Of a DNA stretch of 62,813 nucleotides, positions 10,097-19,817 are shown in pieces (positions within the stretch are counted from its first letter, which is position 1; every line of letters starts with the position of its first letter). Under the pieces are notes generated by a model, which saw only the letters and a program-made list of their open reading frames with translations, ran no database searches and was not told the DNA's origin. The DNA is taken from assembly GCA_902598405.1 (NCBI GenBank), contig CACKBQ010000006.1, positions 1 to 62,813 of the forward strand, read 5' to 3'. This DNA is from an uncultured Pelagibacteraceae bacterium. Lineage in GTDB: Bacteria; Pseudomonadota; Alphaproteobacteria; Pelagibacterales; AG-422-B15. A program made the translations under genes and the position numbers.

Positions 10097-10170
10097 GTTA
10101 ATAAGTTAGTGTTTGAGTGGGGATAAGTGAGCTTAATTCGTGTGGATAACTTTTTTGCATAAATAACCCC

Positions 10171-10199
10171 TTGTTTCAAAAAAAATACCTTCCTAGAAT
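10171..10199 (+). promoter_or_regulatory. Sigma70-like promoter for putative sRNA
   Basis: TTGTTT (10171-10176), 17-nt spacer, TAGAAT (10194-10199). Confidence 0.6.
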
Positions 10200-10205
10200 G
10201 ACCGT

Positions 10206-10292
10206 TCGCAATGAGACGTTCATGCGTTTCGGGGTTCGACCGGCCCCAGAAAAAGCGCTAAAGTGAGAAAATTCTTGCTTTGGCGCTTTTTT
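10206..10292 (+). ncRNA. Putative unassigned small structured RNA
   Basis: Promoter immediately upstream; hairpin GAGACG-UUCAUG-CGUUUC, hairpin GGGGUU-CGACC-GGCCCC, then intrinsic terminator. Ends about 55 nt before the ferredoxin ATG. Start is estimated. Confidence 0.55.
10251..10292 (+). terminator. Intrinsic terminator
   Basis: AAAGCGCTAAAG ... CTTTGGCGCTTTTTT stem followed by T tract. Confidence 0.8.
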
Positions 10293-10347
10293 GATGTATT
10301 TGATCCCCTTAAGCAATGCATTTTTAAATATTCTTAAAAAAATCTCA

Positions 10348-10668
10348 ATGGCAAAGATCAAATATATCGAATTTAGCGGTGCGGAGCACGAAATTGATGT
10401 TAGTAGTGGGCTGACGGTCATGGAGGGTGCGATCAAGAATAAAATACCTGGTATTGATGCAGATTGTGGCGGTGCATGTGCATGTGCTACTTGTCATGTA
10501 TATGTAGCAAAAGAATGGATAGAAAAACTACCTCCGAAAGAGGACTCTGAGGAAGATATGCTAGATTTTGCTTTCGACGTTAAAGATAACAGCAGATTAA
10601 GTTGTCAAATTACTGTCTCTGATGAGCTAGACGGTTTAGTTGTTAATATGCCTGAGAAGCAGTTTTAA
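10348..10668 (+). CDS. 2Fe-2S ferredoxin
   Basis: [17 protein letters not shown] and SRLSCQI cysteine spacing; ATG at 10348 preferred because the upstream extension begins in the sRNA terminator region. Confidence 0.9.
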   Translation: MAKIKYIEFSGAEHEIDVSSGLTVMEGAIKNKIPGIDADCGGACACATCHVYVAKEWIEKLPPKEDSEEDMLDFAFDVKDNSRLSCQITVSDELDGLVVNMPEKQF

Positions 10669-11192
10669 GAACCCTCAAGTTGACAGTCTAAACTATTTTG
10701 TATCTCATTTAATTTATCAAGTTTAGAACCATTTCCTATAAATTGTCTCATTAACATAAGGCCTTTATTAGACGGGGAAACAACAATAAACCCATCATTT
10801 ACCTTTGTTGGCATAGAATTTGGCCCAAACAAATAAATTTTAAGCTTACCAAAGTTGTGCGCATTTTCATTTATTGTAGAAAAGTTGTCAGTGTTTTCTG
10901 AAAAGAATGATATCGACCAGTAAGACTCAGGTACTTCAGTTTCTATAACCAAAGGAAAGTAAGTAACGTCATAAGCACATCCACCATAAAGTATGTCAGC
11001 GCTTGGTCTTATAACTTCAGTAAATTCTGAGTCAGGTAAATCGCGAGCAAAGGAATTATTAATCATATTTTGCTCTTCCCAATTTCTTCCAATAAACTTC
11101 ATCATTAAACTAGGTGTGTAGTAAATCATCACTAGATGAAGTGAAAACCCAATGAATACAAGTGCAAATAATTTTTTAATTAAATTACTCAT
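10665..11192 (-). CDS. DUF1254-like membrane-anchored protein
   Basis: N-terminal [38 protein letters not shown] pattern; adjacent DUF1214-like gene. Confidence 0.6.
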   Translation of the reverse strand: MSNLIKKLFALVFIGFSLHLVMIYYTPSLMMKFIGRNWEEQNMINNSFARDLPDSEFTEVIRPSADILYGGCAYDVTYFPLVIETEVPESYWSISFFSENTDNFSTINENAHNFGKLKIYLFGPNSMPTKVNDGFIVVSPSNKGLMLMRQFIGNGSKLDKLNEIQNSLDCQLEGS

Positions 11193-11784
11193 CACCACAC
11201 TCCAATTTTTCAATAACTGGCAAATCCACTCTCTTCAATTTTGAGAAATATTCTTCACCTGGTAAATAAATTCTTAATGCGACGGAAAAACTCTCATCAC
11301 TAGGTGTTCTCATCCAATTTTTATCAGATACCTTTGAAATAAAATTATTGTCATTAGTTAAAAAAATATCGAACCCGCCATCGATATTGAAATCAATTGT
11401 TTCACTATTTAAAGCATATATTTTTTCATTATTTTCAACTAAATAACCGTCCTCATTGTAGACGGTGATGCTCCACCATCTAGATTCAATATCGTTTCCG
11501 AATAAATGATAATTGCAGTTGCCTTGTAATTCTAGTTCTTCAATGTCATTAAATGCATGGAAATATGCAGCCTCAGGCTTTGCCAAAGCAAATGTTCCTC
11601 TCATTGCGACAGCGGCCCTTGTATAAATATCTCTGTTTTTATCGCCTGGAGATGGCAAAATTTGCCAATTGTCGTTCTTGATAAATGCAAATTCTTCGTA
11701 AAGCTTGGCGGAGGCATAAGTAAAGGCCACAGCAATCAATATTACTGCAATAAAATATAATAGGTATCTGCGCAATAAAATCAT
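11185..11784 (-). CDS. DUF1214-like membrane-anchored protein
   Basis: N-terminal TM; RWWSITVYNEDGYLVENNEKIYALNSETIDF and SVALRIYLPGEEY patterns. Confidence 0.65.
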   Translation of the reverse strand: MILLRRYLLYFIAVILIAVAFTYASAKLYEEFAFIKNDNWQILPSPGDKNRDIYTRAAVAMRGTFALAKPEAAYFHAFNDIEELELQGNCNYHLFGNDIESRWWSITVYNEDGYLVENNEKIYALNSETIDFNIDGGFDIFLTNDNNFISKVSDKNWMRTPSDESFSVALRIYLPGEEYFSKLKRVDLPVIEKLECGDE

Positions 11785-11836
11785 TGTATAATCAATAAGT
11801 AATATTATTTATTATCATATAACAAGGAATAAATAT

Positions 11837-12862
11837 ATGTCTGAAACTATCAAGACAGATTGTCTAATAATTGGAGCGGGCCCTGTGGGACTGTTTGCAG
11901 TATTTGAGTTAGGTATATTAGGACTTGATAGTCACGTTGTAGATAATCTTGACAAAATTGGAGGACAATGTGCAGAGTTATATCCAGACAAACCAATTTA
12001 CGATATACCTGCGCTTCCAGAATGTACTGGATTATCATTAATTGAAAATTTACAAAAACAAATCAAGCCATTTAATACGCCGTTTCACCTTAATGAAAGA
12101 ATTGATGAAATAATAAATACTGGCGACTTATGGAAACTTAAAACTACCGGCAATAAAATTTTTGAAACTCCGAATATATTTATAGCTGGTGGCGTTGGCT
12201 CATTCGAGCCACGAAAACCACCAATTGAAAATGTATCTAAATATGAAAATAAAGGTATTCAATATTCGATACCTGATAAAAACTTTTATAAAGATAAAAA
12301 GATTATAATCTTTGGTGGAGGCGATAGTGCGCTTGACTGGACTGTTGAACTTTCAAAAATTGCTTCTCATGTAACATTAGTTCATAGACGTGATGAGTTT
12401 AAAGCAGCTAATCACACGGTTAATTTAATGAAACAACTTGTTAAAGAAGGTCAAGTTGACTTGATTACAAAAAATCAGATTAGTGATGTTAAGGGCAGTA
12501 ATAGAGTTGAAAATGCAATCATAAAAGATAATGACGGAAATGAAAAAATTATAGATTGTGACGAAATCCTAATTTTTTATGGACTTAAAATGGAGCTAGG
12601 ACCCATTAATGATTGGGGCCTAAATTTGAATGAAAAACAAATTGAGGTAAATACGGAAAATTTTGAAACGAATTTACCAGGTGTATTTGCAATGGGAGAT
12701 ATTTCTTATTACCCAGGTAAACTAAAGTTAATTCTATCAGGCTTTCATGAAGCCGCCCTAGCAGCACAGAAAGCTTTTATACGCGCTAGACCAGATGAAA
12801 CGCTAACATTTCGATACACAACTTCATCAAGCGATATTCAAAAAAAATTAGGTGTAAAATAA
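11837..12862 (+). CDS. Ferredoxin--NADP reductase, thioredoxin-reductase-like type
   Basis: DCLIIGAGPVGLFAVFELGILG, GGQCAELYPDKPIYDIPA, GGGDSALDW, GVFAMGDI motifs. Confidence 0.9.
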   Translation: MSETIKTDCLIIGAGPVGLFAVFELGILGLDSHVVDNLDKIGGQCAELYPDKPIYDIPALPECTGLSLIENLQKQIKPFNTPFHLNERIDEIINTGDLWKLKTTGNKIFETPNIFIAGGVGSFEPRKPPIENVSKYENKGIQYSIPDKNFYKDKKIIIFGGGDSALDWTVELSKIASHVTLVHRRDEFKAANHTVNLMKQLVKEGQVDLITKNQISDVKGSNRVENAIIKDNDGNEKIIDCDEILIFYGLKMELGPINDWGLNLNEKQIEVNTENFETNLPGVFAMGDISYYPGKLKLILSGFHEAALAAQKAFIRARPDETLTFRYTTSSSDIQKKLGVK

Positions 12863-13489
12863 TTGCTGCAAAAACTATACGATAAATATATTTGTCCGCA
12901 TCTCATTAATTATGCGATGCAAATGAAACCATTCAGAAAACAAAGAGAAAAAGTCATACCCTTTGCGTCTGGTAGAGTATTAGAAATAGGTATTGGTTCA
13001 GGATTAAATTTCAATTATTACAATAAAGCAAATGTATCTGAGGTGTTTGCTGTTGAGCCAGATGGCGTGTTGTTGAAAAAAGCAAAACAAAATGCAGAAT
13101 TAAACAATATAGATTTGAATATCCAACAACTTAAGGCTGAGGAGTTGCCTTTCGATAATAACTCATTTGATACAGTGATTAGCACTTACACAATGTGTTC
13201 CATTCCTGGCTTAGACAGTGCTATGTCTGAAATAAACAGAGTTATGAAACCAAACGCTAAATTTCTATTCTCTGAACATGGCAAATCTCCTGACTCAAAT
13301 GTTTTGAAATGGCAAAAAAGAATGAACGGGATTCAAAAAAGGATAGCGGGCGGTTGTCATCTTGATGTAGATATTCCAAATGAAATAACGAAAGCTAGTT
13401 TTAAAATAGATAAAATAGACAGCATGTATGTTCCTGGACCAAAATTTTTAAGCTATCATTACTGGGGCGCCGCTAGTCCGCTAAAATAA
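12863..13489 (+). CDS. Class I SAM-dependent methyltransferase
   Basis: VLEIGIGSGLNFNYY and AEELPFDNNSFDTVISTYTMCSI motifs; TTG start abutting upstream stop. Confidence 0.8.
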   Translation: MLQKLYDKYICPHLINYAMQMKPFRKQREKVIPFASGRVLEIGIGSGLNFNYYNKANVSEVFAVEPDGVLLKKAKQNAELNNIDLNIQQLKAEELPFDNNSFDTVISTYTMCSIPGLDSAMSEINRVMKPNAKFLFSEHGKSPDSNVLKWQKRMNGIQKRIAGGCHLDVDIPNEITKASFKIDKIDSMYVPGPKFLSYHYWGAASPLK

Positions 13490-13492
13490 CTT

Positions 13493-14122
13493 ATGTTGAT
13501 GCGACAAACTTTGGATTATGTTTTTTCAAATGCTGAAAGAAACAATCCGAAATCTATTCTGCAAACAATAGATAATTTTGTGTTAGAAAGTGGTCAGTTC
13601 TTAATGAATGTCGGTCCAGAGAAAGGAGAAATTTTAAAAAATCATCTTTTAAAGTCAAAACCAAATAATGTAATAGAGTTAGGAACTTTTATTGGATATT
13701 CAGCAGTATTAATCTCATCAACTATTGGAGAAAAAAGTCAATTAACTTCGATTGACTCAGACATTCACTCTATAGAAATAGCGAAAGAATTAATTAACTT
13801 TGCTGGACTAGATCATAAAGTAAACTTGATGCACGGAAGTGCTGAGGAAATAATACCAAAATTAAACTTCAATGCTGATTTTGTATTTATTGATCATGCG
13901 AAGAAAAAGTATCTTTCGGATTTAAAACTTTTGGAATCAAAGGGCATAATTGTCAAAAATTCTGTAGTATTTGCTGATAATGTTGGGATTTTTAAAGATG
14001 AAATGGCTGAATATTTCGATCATGTGAGAGAATCTGGGGAATATCTGTCTCAAAATTTTAGCTCGAAATTAGAGTATAGAAATAATATATATGATGCAGT
14101 GGAAATATCGATTAAGAATTAA
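13493..14122 (+). CDS. O-methyltransferase (catechol-OMT-like)
   Basis: VIELGTFIGYSAVLISS, SIDSDIHSIEIAKELI, DFVFIDHAKKKYL motifs. Confidence 0.8.
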   Translation: MLMRQTLDYVFSNAERNNPKSILQTIDNFVLESGQFLMNVGPEKGEILKNHLLKSKPNNVIELGTFIGYSAVLISSTIGEKSQLTSIDSDIHSIEIAKELINFAGLDHKVNLMHGSAEEIIPKLNFNADFVFIDHAKKKYLSDLKLLESKGIIVKNSVVFADNVGIFKDEMAEYFDHVRESGEYLSQNFSSKLEYRNNIYDAVEISIKN

Positions 14123-14127
14123 TATCA

Positions 14128-15579
14128 ATGGAAAATAGCAATCATTTTAATGTAATTGTAATTGGCGCTGGTATCTCGGGTATAGGAGCTGGATATTACT
14201 TAAAAAAAAATTGTCCTAATAAATCCTTTTGTATTATTGAAGGGAGAGAGAATATAGGCGGTACATGGGACTTATTTAAATATCCAGGAATAAGATCAGA
14301 CTCCGATATGTTCACACTCGGGTATGCATTTAAGCCGTGGAAAGAGCAAAAAACAATTGCAAACGGACCTTCCATCTTAAGTTATTTAGAAGAAACAGTT
14401 GAAGAAAATAATTTACGCGAAAAAATAAAATTTAGTCACAAAGTCTTAAGCGCAAACTGGAATTCAGCAGAGCGAAATTGGGAAGTAAGAGCTGCTCATC
14501 ATGAGCAAGAAATATTATTAACAGCAAACTTTCTATTCATGGGGACAGGATACTATAATTATGATGAAGGATACACACCTGAATTTGATGACCTAGACAA
14601 GTACGAAGGTAAATTAATACATCCTCAGAAGTGGCCTGAAGATTTTGACTACACAGATAAGAAAATGGTTGTTATCGGTAGTGGTGCAACAGCAGCAACT
14701 ATAGTTCCCGAACTATCAAAAAAAGCTAAACACGTAACGATGTTACAACGCTCACCAACATATTATTTTCCAAGTCCAGATGAAGATAGATTTGCAAATT
14801 TTTTAAAAAAAGTTTTACCACAAAAAATGTCTTACACTCTTGTTAGGTTACGAAATGTATTCTTTCAGCAGCTTCTCTACAGAATTTGTAGATCATATCC
14901 AAAGTATGTAAAACGAAAGCTCATAGATGGAGTTAAAGAATTATTGCCTAATCACGATATTTCAAAACATTTTACTCCGCGATATTATCCATGGGAACAG
15001 AGAATGTGTCTTATTCCAAATGGCGATTTGTTTGAGTCCATAAGAGACAATAGAGCGTCAGTCGTTACAGATCATATCGATAAGTTTACTAGCAAGGGAA
15101 TAAAGCTAAAATCAGGGCAAAATATTGAAGCTGATGTTGTCGTAACTGCTACAGGTTTAAACTTACAATCTTTTGGTGGTGTCCAAGTTCATATCGACGG
15201 CAAATTGGTCGAGCCTTCTGAAACAATGACTTATAAAAGTATGATGTTCAGCGGTATTCCAAATTTCGTAAATTCTTTTGGTTATATTAATGCGTCTTGG
15301 ACCTTGAAAGCAGATTTAACCTGTGAATATGCTTGTAGATTAATTAATTATCTTGATCAGAATAACTACAGTCATTGTGTACCAAGGGTTCCAGTGGATG
15401 TGAAAGCTGAAAAAGATTGGCTCGCGACTGAGTTTTCCTCAGGATACATACATCGAGCTATTCATTTATTCCCCCAACAAGGCAGCAGGTCACCATGGAT
15501 CAATACACAAAATTATTTTAAAGATTTCTTTGGTATTAAATTTGGCCGACTAAACGACGATTCTATTCATTTTTCTTAA
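14128..15579 (+). CDS. Flavin-containing / Baeyer-Villiger-type monooxygenase
   Basis: GAGISGIGAGYYL, GGTWDLFKYPGIRSDSD, VIGSGATAATIVPEL motifs. Confidence 0.87.
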   Translation: MENSNHFNVIVIGAGISGIGAGYYLKKNCPNKSFCIIEGRENIGGTWDLFKYPGIRSDSDMFTLGYAFKPWKEQKTIANGPSILSYLEETVEENNLREKIKFSHKVLSANWNSAERNWEVRAAHHEQEILLTANFLFMGTGYYNYDEGYTPEFDDLDKYEGKLIHPQKWPEDFDYTDKKMVVIGSGATAATIVPELSKKAKHVTMLQRSPTYYFPSPDEDRFANFLKKVLPQKMSYTLVRLRNVFFQQLLYRICRSYPKYVKRKLIDGVKELLPNHDISKHFTPRYYPWEQRMCLIPNGDLFESIRDNRASVVTDHIDKFTSKGIKLKSGQNIEADVVVTATGLNLQSFGGVQVHIDGKLVEPSETMTYKSMMFSGIPNFVNSFGYINASWTLKADLTCEYACRLINYLDQNNYSHCVPRVPVDVKAEKDWLATEFSSGYIHRAIHLFPQQGSRSPWINTQNYFKDFFGIKFGRLNDDSIHFS

Positions 15580-17219
15580 GCGTCGGCGGCTTTAGCCATT
15601 TTTCTCAGTTCGTATTTTAATATCTTACCTGTTGAAGTTTTTGGTAGTTCAGTAAAAACGACTTTTTTAGGACACTTAAAGCCAGCAAGAGTTTCTTTAC
15701 AAAACGAAATAATATCGCCTTCACTCACGCTATCATTTTGATCTTTTAATTCGATAAAAGCACATGGTGTTTCACCCCATTTTTCATCTGGTTTTGCAAC
15801 CACTGCAGCAAATAATACAGATGGATGTTTATAAAGTGTGTTTTCTATTTCAACTGATGAGACATTTTCACCACCAGAGATGATTATATCTTTGCTTCTA
15901 TCTTTTATTTGAATGTAACCATTAGGATGCATTACAGCCAGATCACCTGAGTGAAACCAGCCTCCTGCCATAGCTTTATCTGTTTCTTCCTTATTTTTTA
16001 AATATCCCTTCATTACACAGTTGCCGCGTATCATAATCTCACCTATTTCTTCACCGTCATTCTTAACGTGCTCCATAGTCTCAGGGTTCATAATTGCTAG
16101 GCCATCCATCATTGGAAATTTTACGCCCTGCCTTGATCTAAGCTTTGACTGTTCTTCAACTGATAGCTCATTCCATTCATCCTGCCATGCGCATAATGAA
16201 ATATGTCCGTATGTTTCAGTCAGTCCATAAACATGAGTAACGTCAAAACCCATTTTTTGAACCGCTTCTAATGTGGCTGCGGGTGGAGGAGCTCCTGCTG
16301 TGACTACATATACTTGTTGAGAGTATTCTCTTTTTTCCTCAGCTGTTGCTTGTGCTAGAAAATTTAGAACAATTGGTGCGCCACCAAAATGAGTTACTTT
16401 ATGATCTGCAATAGCATCAAACATATTTTTAGCTGAAACATATCTAAGGCATACACTTGTGCCTGCTAGGGCTGTAAGCGTGTAGGGATTACCCCAACCA
16501 TTACAATGAAACATAGGAACAACCCACATATAAGTAGGATGCATTGGCATACTAAAAGCAGTAACAGATCCAAGTGCCATCAAGTATGAGCCTCTGTGAT
16601 GATAAACAACCCCTTTTGGTAATCCAGTGGTGCCTGACGTATAGTTGAGCGCTAATGATTGCCATTCATCATCTGGCAAACTCCATTCGAGATCACTGTC
16701 ACCTGTTAAAAGAAAATCCTCATAATTAATTTCTCCAAGATTCTCTCCAGCTCCCTCAGGATGATTTGCTAGTTCATCATCAATATCTATTACAAGAATT
16801 TTATTTTTTATCTTATCGAGTACTTGTTTTATCGTCGGTGAAAGCTCATTGTCAGTAATCAATGCTTTTGCTTCACCGTGCTCAAGAATATAGCTAATTG
16901 TATCTACATCTAATCTGATGTTTATCGTATTTAATACAGCGCCTATCATCGGAACACCAAAATGTGTCTCATATATTTCAGGAGTATTAAAACAAAGAAC
17001 CGCAACAGTATCTCCCTTTCCTATACCTCTTTTAGAAAGTGCGCTCGCAAGTTGTTTGCTTCTTTTATATGTTTCAGACCATGTAAATTGTTTTTTGCCA
17101 TGTATAATCGAAGTTCTGTTTGGATAAACTTCCGCTGCTCTTATGAGAAAACTTAAAGGAGACAACGGTGTAAAATTTGCATCGTTTTTGTCTAAATTTG
17201 TATCATACATGTGAGCCAT
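15576..17219 (-). CDS. Acyl-CoA synthetase, DmdB-like
   Basis: AMP-binding LNYTSGTTGLPKGVVYHH, GWFHSGDLAV, KDIIISGGENVSSVEIE; TPLSPLSFLIRAAEVYPNRTSI N-terminus resembles methylmercaptopropionyl-CoA-ligase-type enzymes. Confidence 0.8.
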   Translation of the reverse strand: MAHMYDTNLDKNDANFTPLSPLSFLIRAAEVYPNRTSIIHGKKQFTWSETYKRSKQLASALSKRGIGKGDTVAVLCFNTPEIYETHFGVPMIGAVLNTINIRLDVDTISYILEHGEAKALITDNELSPTIKQVLDKIKNKILVIDIDDELANHPEGAGENLGEINYEDFLLTGDSDLEWSLPDDEWQSLALNYTSGTTGLPKGVVYHHRGSYLMALGSVTAFSMPMHPTYMWVVPMFHCNGWGNPYTLTALAGTSVCLRYVSAKNMFDAIADHKVTHFGGAPIVLNFLAQATAEEKREYSQQVYVVTAGAPPPAATLEAVQKMGFDVTHVYGLTETYGHISLCAWQDEWNELSVEEQSKLRSRQGVKFPMMDGLAIMNPETMEHVKNDGEEIGEIMIRGNCVMKGYLKNKEETDKAMAGGWFHSGDLAVMHPNGYIQIKDRSKDIIISGGENVSSVEIENTLYKHPSVLFAAVVAKPDEKWGETPCAFIELKDQNDSVSEGDIISFCKETLAGFKCPKKVVFTELPKTSTGKILKYELRKMAKAADA

Positions 17220-18886
17220 TAAAACAATCCCTCTATGTCGCCATTTTTATTTAAGTGTATAGCATTTGCAGCTGGAACTCTAGGCAGACCTGGCATAGTC
17301 ATAATCTTATCGCATACAACTACGAGGAATTCTGCACCCGCTGCTAGTCTAACTTCTCTGATAGGAACTACATGGTCTTTTGGAGCGCCTCTTAGATTTG
17401 GATCAGTTGAGAAGCTGTATTGAGTTTTAGCTACACATATTGGGTAATGGCCATATTTTTCCTCCAAGTCGTCAAACTGCATTCTTATTTTTTGGTCAGC
17501 AATAATATCGCTCGCTCCATATATTTCTTGTGCGATTTTTTTCATCTTATCCCACAATTTCATTTCGTCCGGATAAAGGTACTTTATCTTTGGAGCATTT
17601 TGCTCAGTAATTTCTACTATGTGCTTTGCTAGGTCCTCTGTGCCTGCACCACCATTGCTCCAATGTGTGCAATTAAATGACTTTACATTTAATGAGTCAC
17701 AGCAATCGCTGATTGCTGACAATTCTTTTTCACTGTCAGATATGAAATGATTAATAGCAACTGTAACAGGCGCCCCATACATTTGCATATTTGCAATGTG
17801 CTGCTTTAAATTTGATAAACCTTTTTTTACAGCTTCAACATTTTCATTTTTTAATTCTTTTTTATCCATACCGCCATGCATTTTTAACGCTCGAACTGTT
17901 GCAACAATTACTATTGCTGAAGGATTTAATTTCCCCTTACGGCACTTTATGTCTAAAAATTTTTCTGCTCCAAGATCTGCACCAAAGCCTGCTTCTGTTA
18001 CAACATAATCACTTAATTTAAGAGCAGTTTGAGTAGCAACTAAAGAATTGCATCCATGGGCAATATTTGCAAAAGGACCTCCATGAATGATAGCAGGATT
18101 TTTCTCCAGTGTTTGAACAAGATTAGGTAAGAAAGCATCTTTTAGCAAAGTAGTCATCGCGCCGTCTGCATTTAAGTCTCGCGCCGTAATTTCTTTCTTC
18201 TCCCTTGTATAACCAACAATGATATTCCCAAGTCTATTTTGTAAATCGTCTAAACTTGTAGATAAACAAAAAATTGCCATCACTTCAGATGCAACAGTAA
18301 TATCGAATTTATCCTCACGTGGGTATCCGTTGGCTATACCGCCTAAATTAACATTAATATTTCTTAAAGCACGATCATTTAAATCTACAACACGTCCCCA
18401 AACCACTCTTCTTGTATCAATTCCTAAATCGTTTCCCCAATAAATATGGTTATCAATCATCGATGCAAGGAGGTTATGTGCTGATGTGATCGCATGGAAA
18501 TCACCTGTGAAATGTAAATTAATTTTATCCATTGGTACTACTTGGGCGTAACCGCCTCCTGCAGCACCCCCTTTGACACCAAAGCAAGGTCCTAAACTAG
18601 GTTCTCTCAAGCATACCAATGACTGTTTTCCAATTTTATTTAAGCCATCACTAAGACCGACTGATGTAGTAGTCTTTCCTTCACCCGCTGGGGTAGGTGA
18701 AATGGCCGTCACTAAAATGAGTTTTCCGTTCTTGTTATTACTTTCTATATGTTGAGTATCAATTTTAGCAATGTGGTGTCCAAATTTTTGCAGATTTTTA
18801 TCTTTTAAGTCTAATTTTGAAGCAATTTCTTCAATAGGAGCCATGCTATTTTCTCTAGCAATTTCAATATCTGAGAGTACAGCCAT
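17219..18886 (-). CDS. fhs: Formate--tetrahydrofolate ligase
   Basis: [65 protein letters not shown] motifs; start at 18886. Confidence 0.93.
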   Translation of the reverse strand: MAVLSDIEIARENSMAPIEEIASKLDLKDKNLQKFGHHIAKIDTQHIESNNKNGKLILVTAISPTPAGEGKTTTSVGLSDGLNKIGKQSLVCLREPSLGPCFGVKGGAAGGGYAQVVPMDKINLHFTGDFHAITSAHNLLASMIDNHIYWGNDLGIDTRRVVWGRVVDLNDRALRNINVNLGGIANGYPREDKFDITVASEVMAIFCLSTSLDDLQNRLGNIIVGYTREKKEITARDLNADGAMTTLLKDAFLPNLVQTLEKNPAIIHGGPFANIAHGCNSLVATQTALKLSDYVVTEAGFGADLGAEKFLDIKCRKGKLNPSAIVIVATVRALKMHGGMDKKELKNENVEAVKKGLSNLKQHIANMQMYGAPVTVAINHFISDSEKELSAISDCCDSLNVKSFNCTHWSNGGAGTEDLAKHIVEITEQNAPKIKYLYPDEMKLWDKMKKIAQEIYGASDIIADQKIRMQFDDLEEKYGHYPICVAKTQYSFSTDPNLRGAPKDHVVPIREVRLAAGAEFLVVVCDKIMTMPGLPRVPAANAIHLNKNGDIEGLF

Positions 18887-19014
18887 AAATAATACTAATA
18901 TTAAAAACCTAGACAACTTAAGAACTTTACAGATAGGAGTCTACAAAAATGTATTGCTATAGAACAAATTTTTACTTAAATTTTGTTTTAGGAGACTCAA
19001 ATAGCGCTGCAAAA

Positions 19015-19053
19015 TTAAGCCAAGCAGTGCAATTGAAAATTCGCGTGGCTTAA
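19015..19053 (+). promoter_or_regulatory. Inverted-repeat hairpin upstream of metF-like gene
   Basis: TTAAGCCA (19015-19022) / TGGCTTAA (19046-19053), extendable by GC/GC after one mismatch; 23 nt before the start codon. Confidence 0.5.
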
Positions 19054-19076
19054 GCGGTACACTCATTTACAGCATT

Positions 19077-19817
19077 ATGGGAAATGTAAATTTTTCATTG
19101 GAAGTTACTACAAGAACAAATCTATCTGATTTGCCTAAACTCAATGACATTTATATTACATTTTTGCCTGGCACAAGTTATCTTGACGTTATTGAACAAA
19201 CCAAAGCGTTAGCTAGTGCAGGTTATAATCCCATTCCTCACTTTCCAGCTCGCTCAATTACTGATTCAGATATGTTAAAATCATATATAGAGCAAGTTAA
19301 AGAGGCTGGAGTTAAACAAGTTTTAATAATTGGTGGGGATCGAGATATTTTAGGAAAATATCATTGTTCACTACAACTTATAGAAACTGGATTGTTTGAT
19401 GGAATGAAAATAGGTATTGCTGGTCATCCTGAGGGATCTCCAAATATGAGCGATGCAGCTATTGAAGAAGCAATGAAATCAAAGGCCCCATTTGCTGACT
19501 ATATTGTAACACAGTGGACACAAGATACAGACGCATTATCGTCTTTTATTTCTGGAGCACCACTTCCTGTTCATGTAGGCGTTGCGGGCCCGGCTTCTAT
19601 GAAGACACTAGTAAAATTCGCTGGATTTGTTGGATTAAAGAATACGCTTAATTTCGCAAAAAAAAATGCATCTAAAATTTTTGATTTATTGACTGTTCAG
19701 ACACCTGATGATGTAATTCAAGAATTAAAAGAGAACGTTGAACATTTTCACATTTATGCGTTTGGTGGAATAAAAAAAGCAAACGAATGGTTAGAAAAGG
19801 AGAACTACTATGTCTAA
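19077..19817 (+). CDS. Methylenetetrahydrofolate reductase-like protein
   Basis: ITFLPGTSYLDVIEQTKALASAGYNPIPHFPARSI, VLIIGGDRD, IGIAGHPEGSP motifs. Confidence 0.85.
   Translation: MGNVNFSLEVTTRTNLSDLPKLNDIYITFLPGTSYLDVIEQTKALASAGYNPIPHFPARSITDSDMLKSYIEQVKEAGVKQVLIIGGDRDILGKYHCSLQLIETGLFDGMKIGIAGHPEGSPNMSDAAIEEAMKSKAPFADYIVTQWTQDTDALSSFISGAPLPVHVGVAGPASMKTLVKFAGFVGLKNTLNFAKKNASKIFDLLTVQTPDDVIQELKENVEHFHIYAFGGIKKANEWLEKENYYV

Noticed and set aside
10097-10200. oriC-like region
   Set aside because: Only two DnaA-box-like 9-mers, no AT-rich repeats plus dnaA/hemE/parAB context; insufficient for an origin.
10201-10250. GGGGTTCGACCGGCCCC as a tRNA T-arm or tmRNA piece
   Set aside because: TTCGA resembles a T-loop, but no acceptor stem, anticodon arm or CCA end can be built, and a 5-bp T-stem does not pair properly. 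Treated as a generic hairpin.
10176-10436. Minus-strand 86-aa ORF over the sRNA/ferredoxin region
   Set aside because: Antisense to the ferredoxin gene and traverses the terminator; no recognisable family.
17235-18962. Multiple plus-strand ORFs opposite fhs
   Set aside because: Low-complexity antisense translations of a strongly conserved fhs gene.
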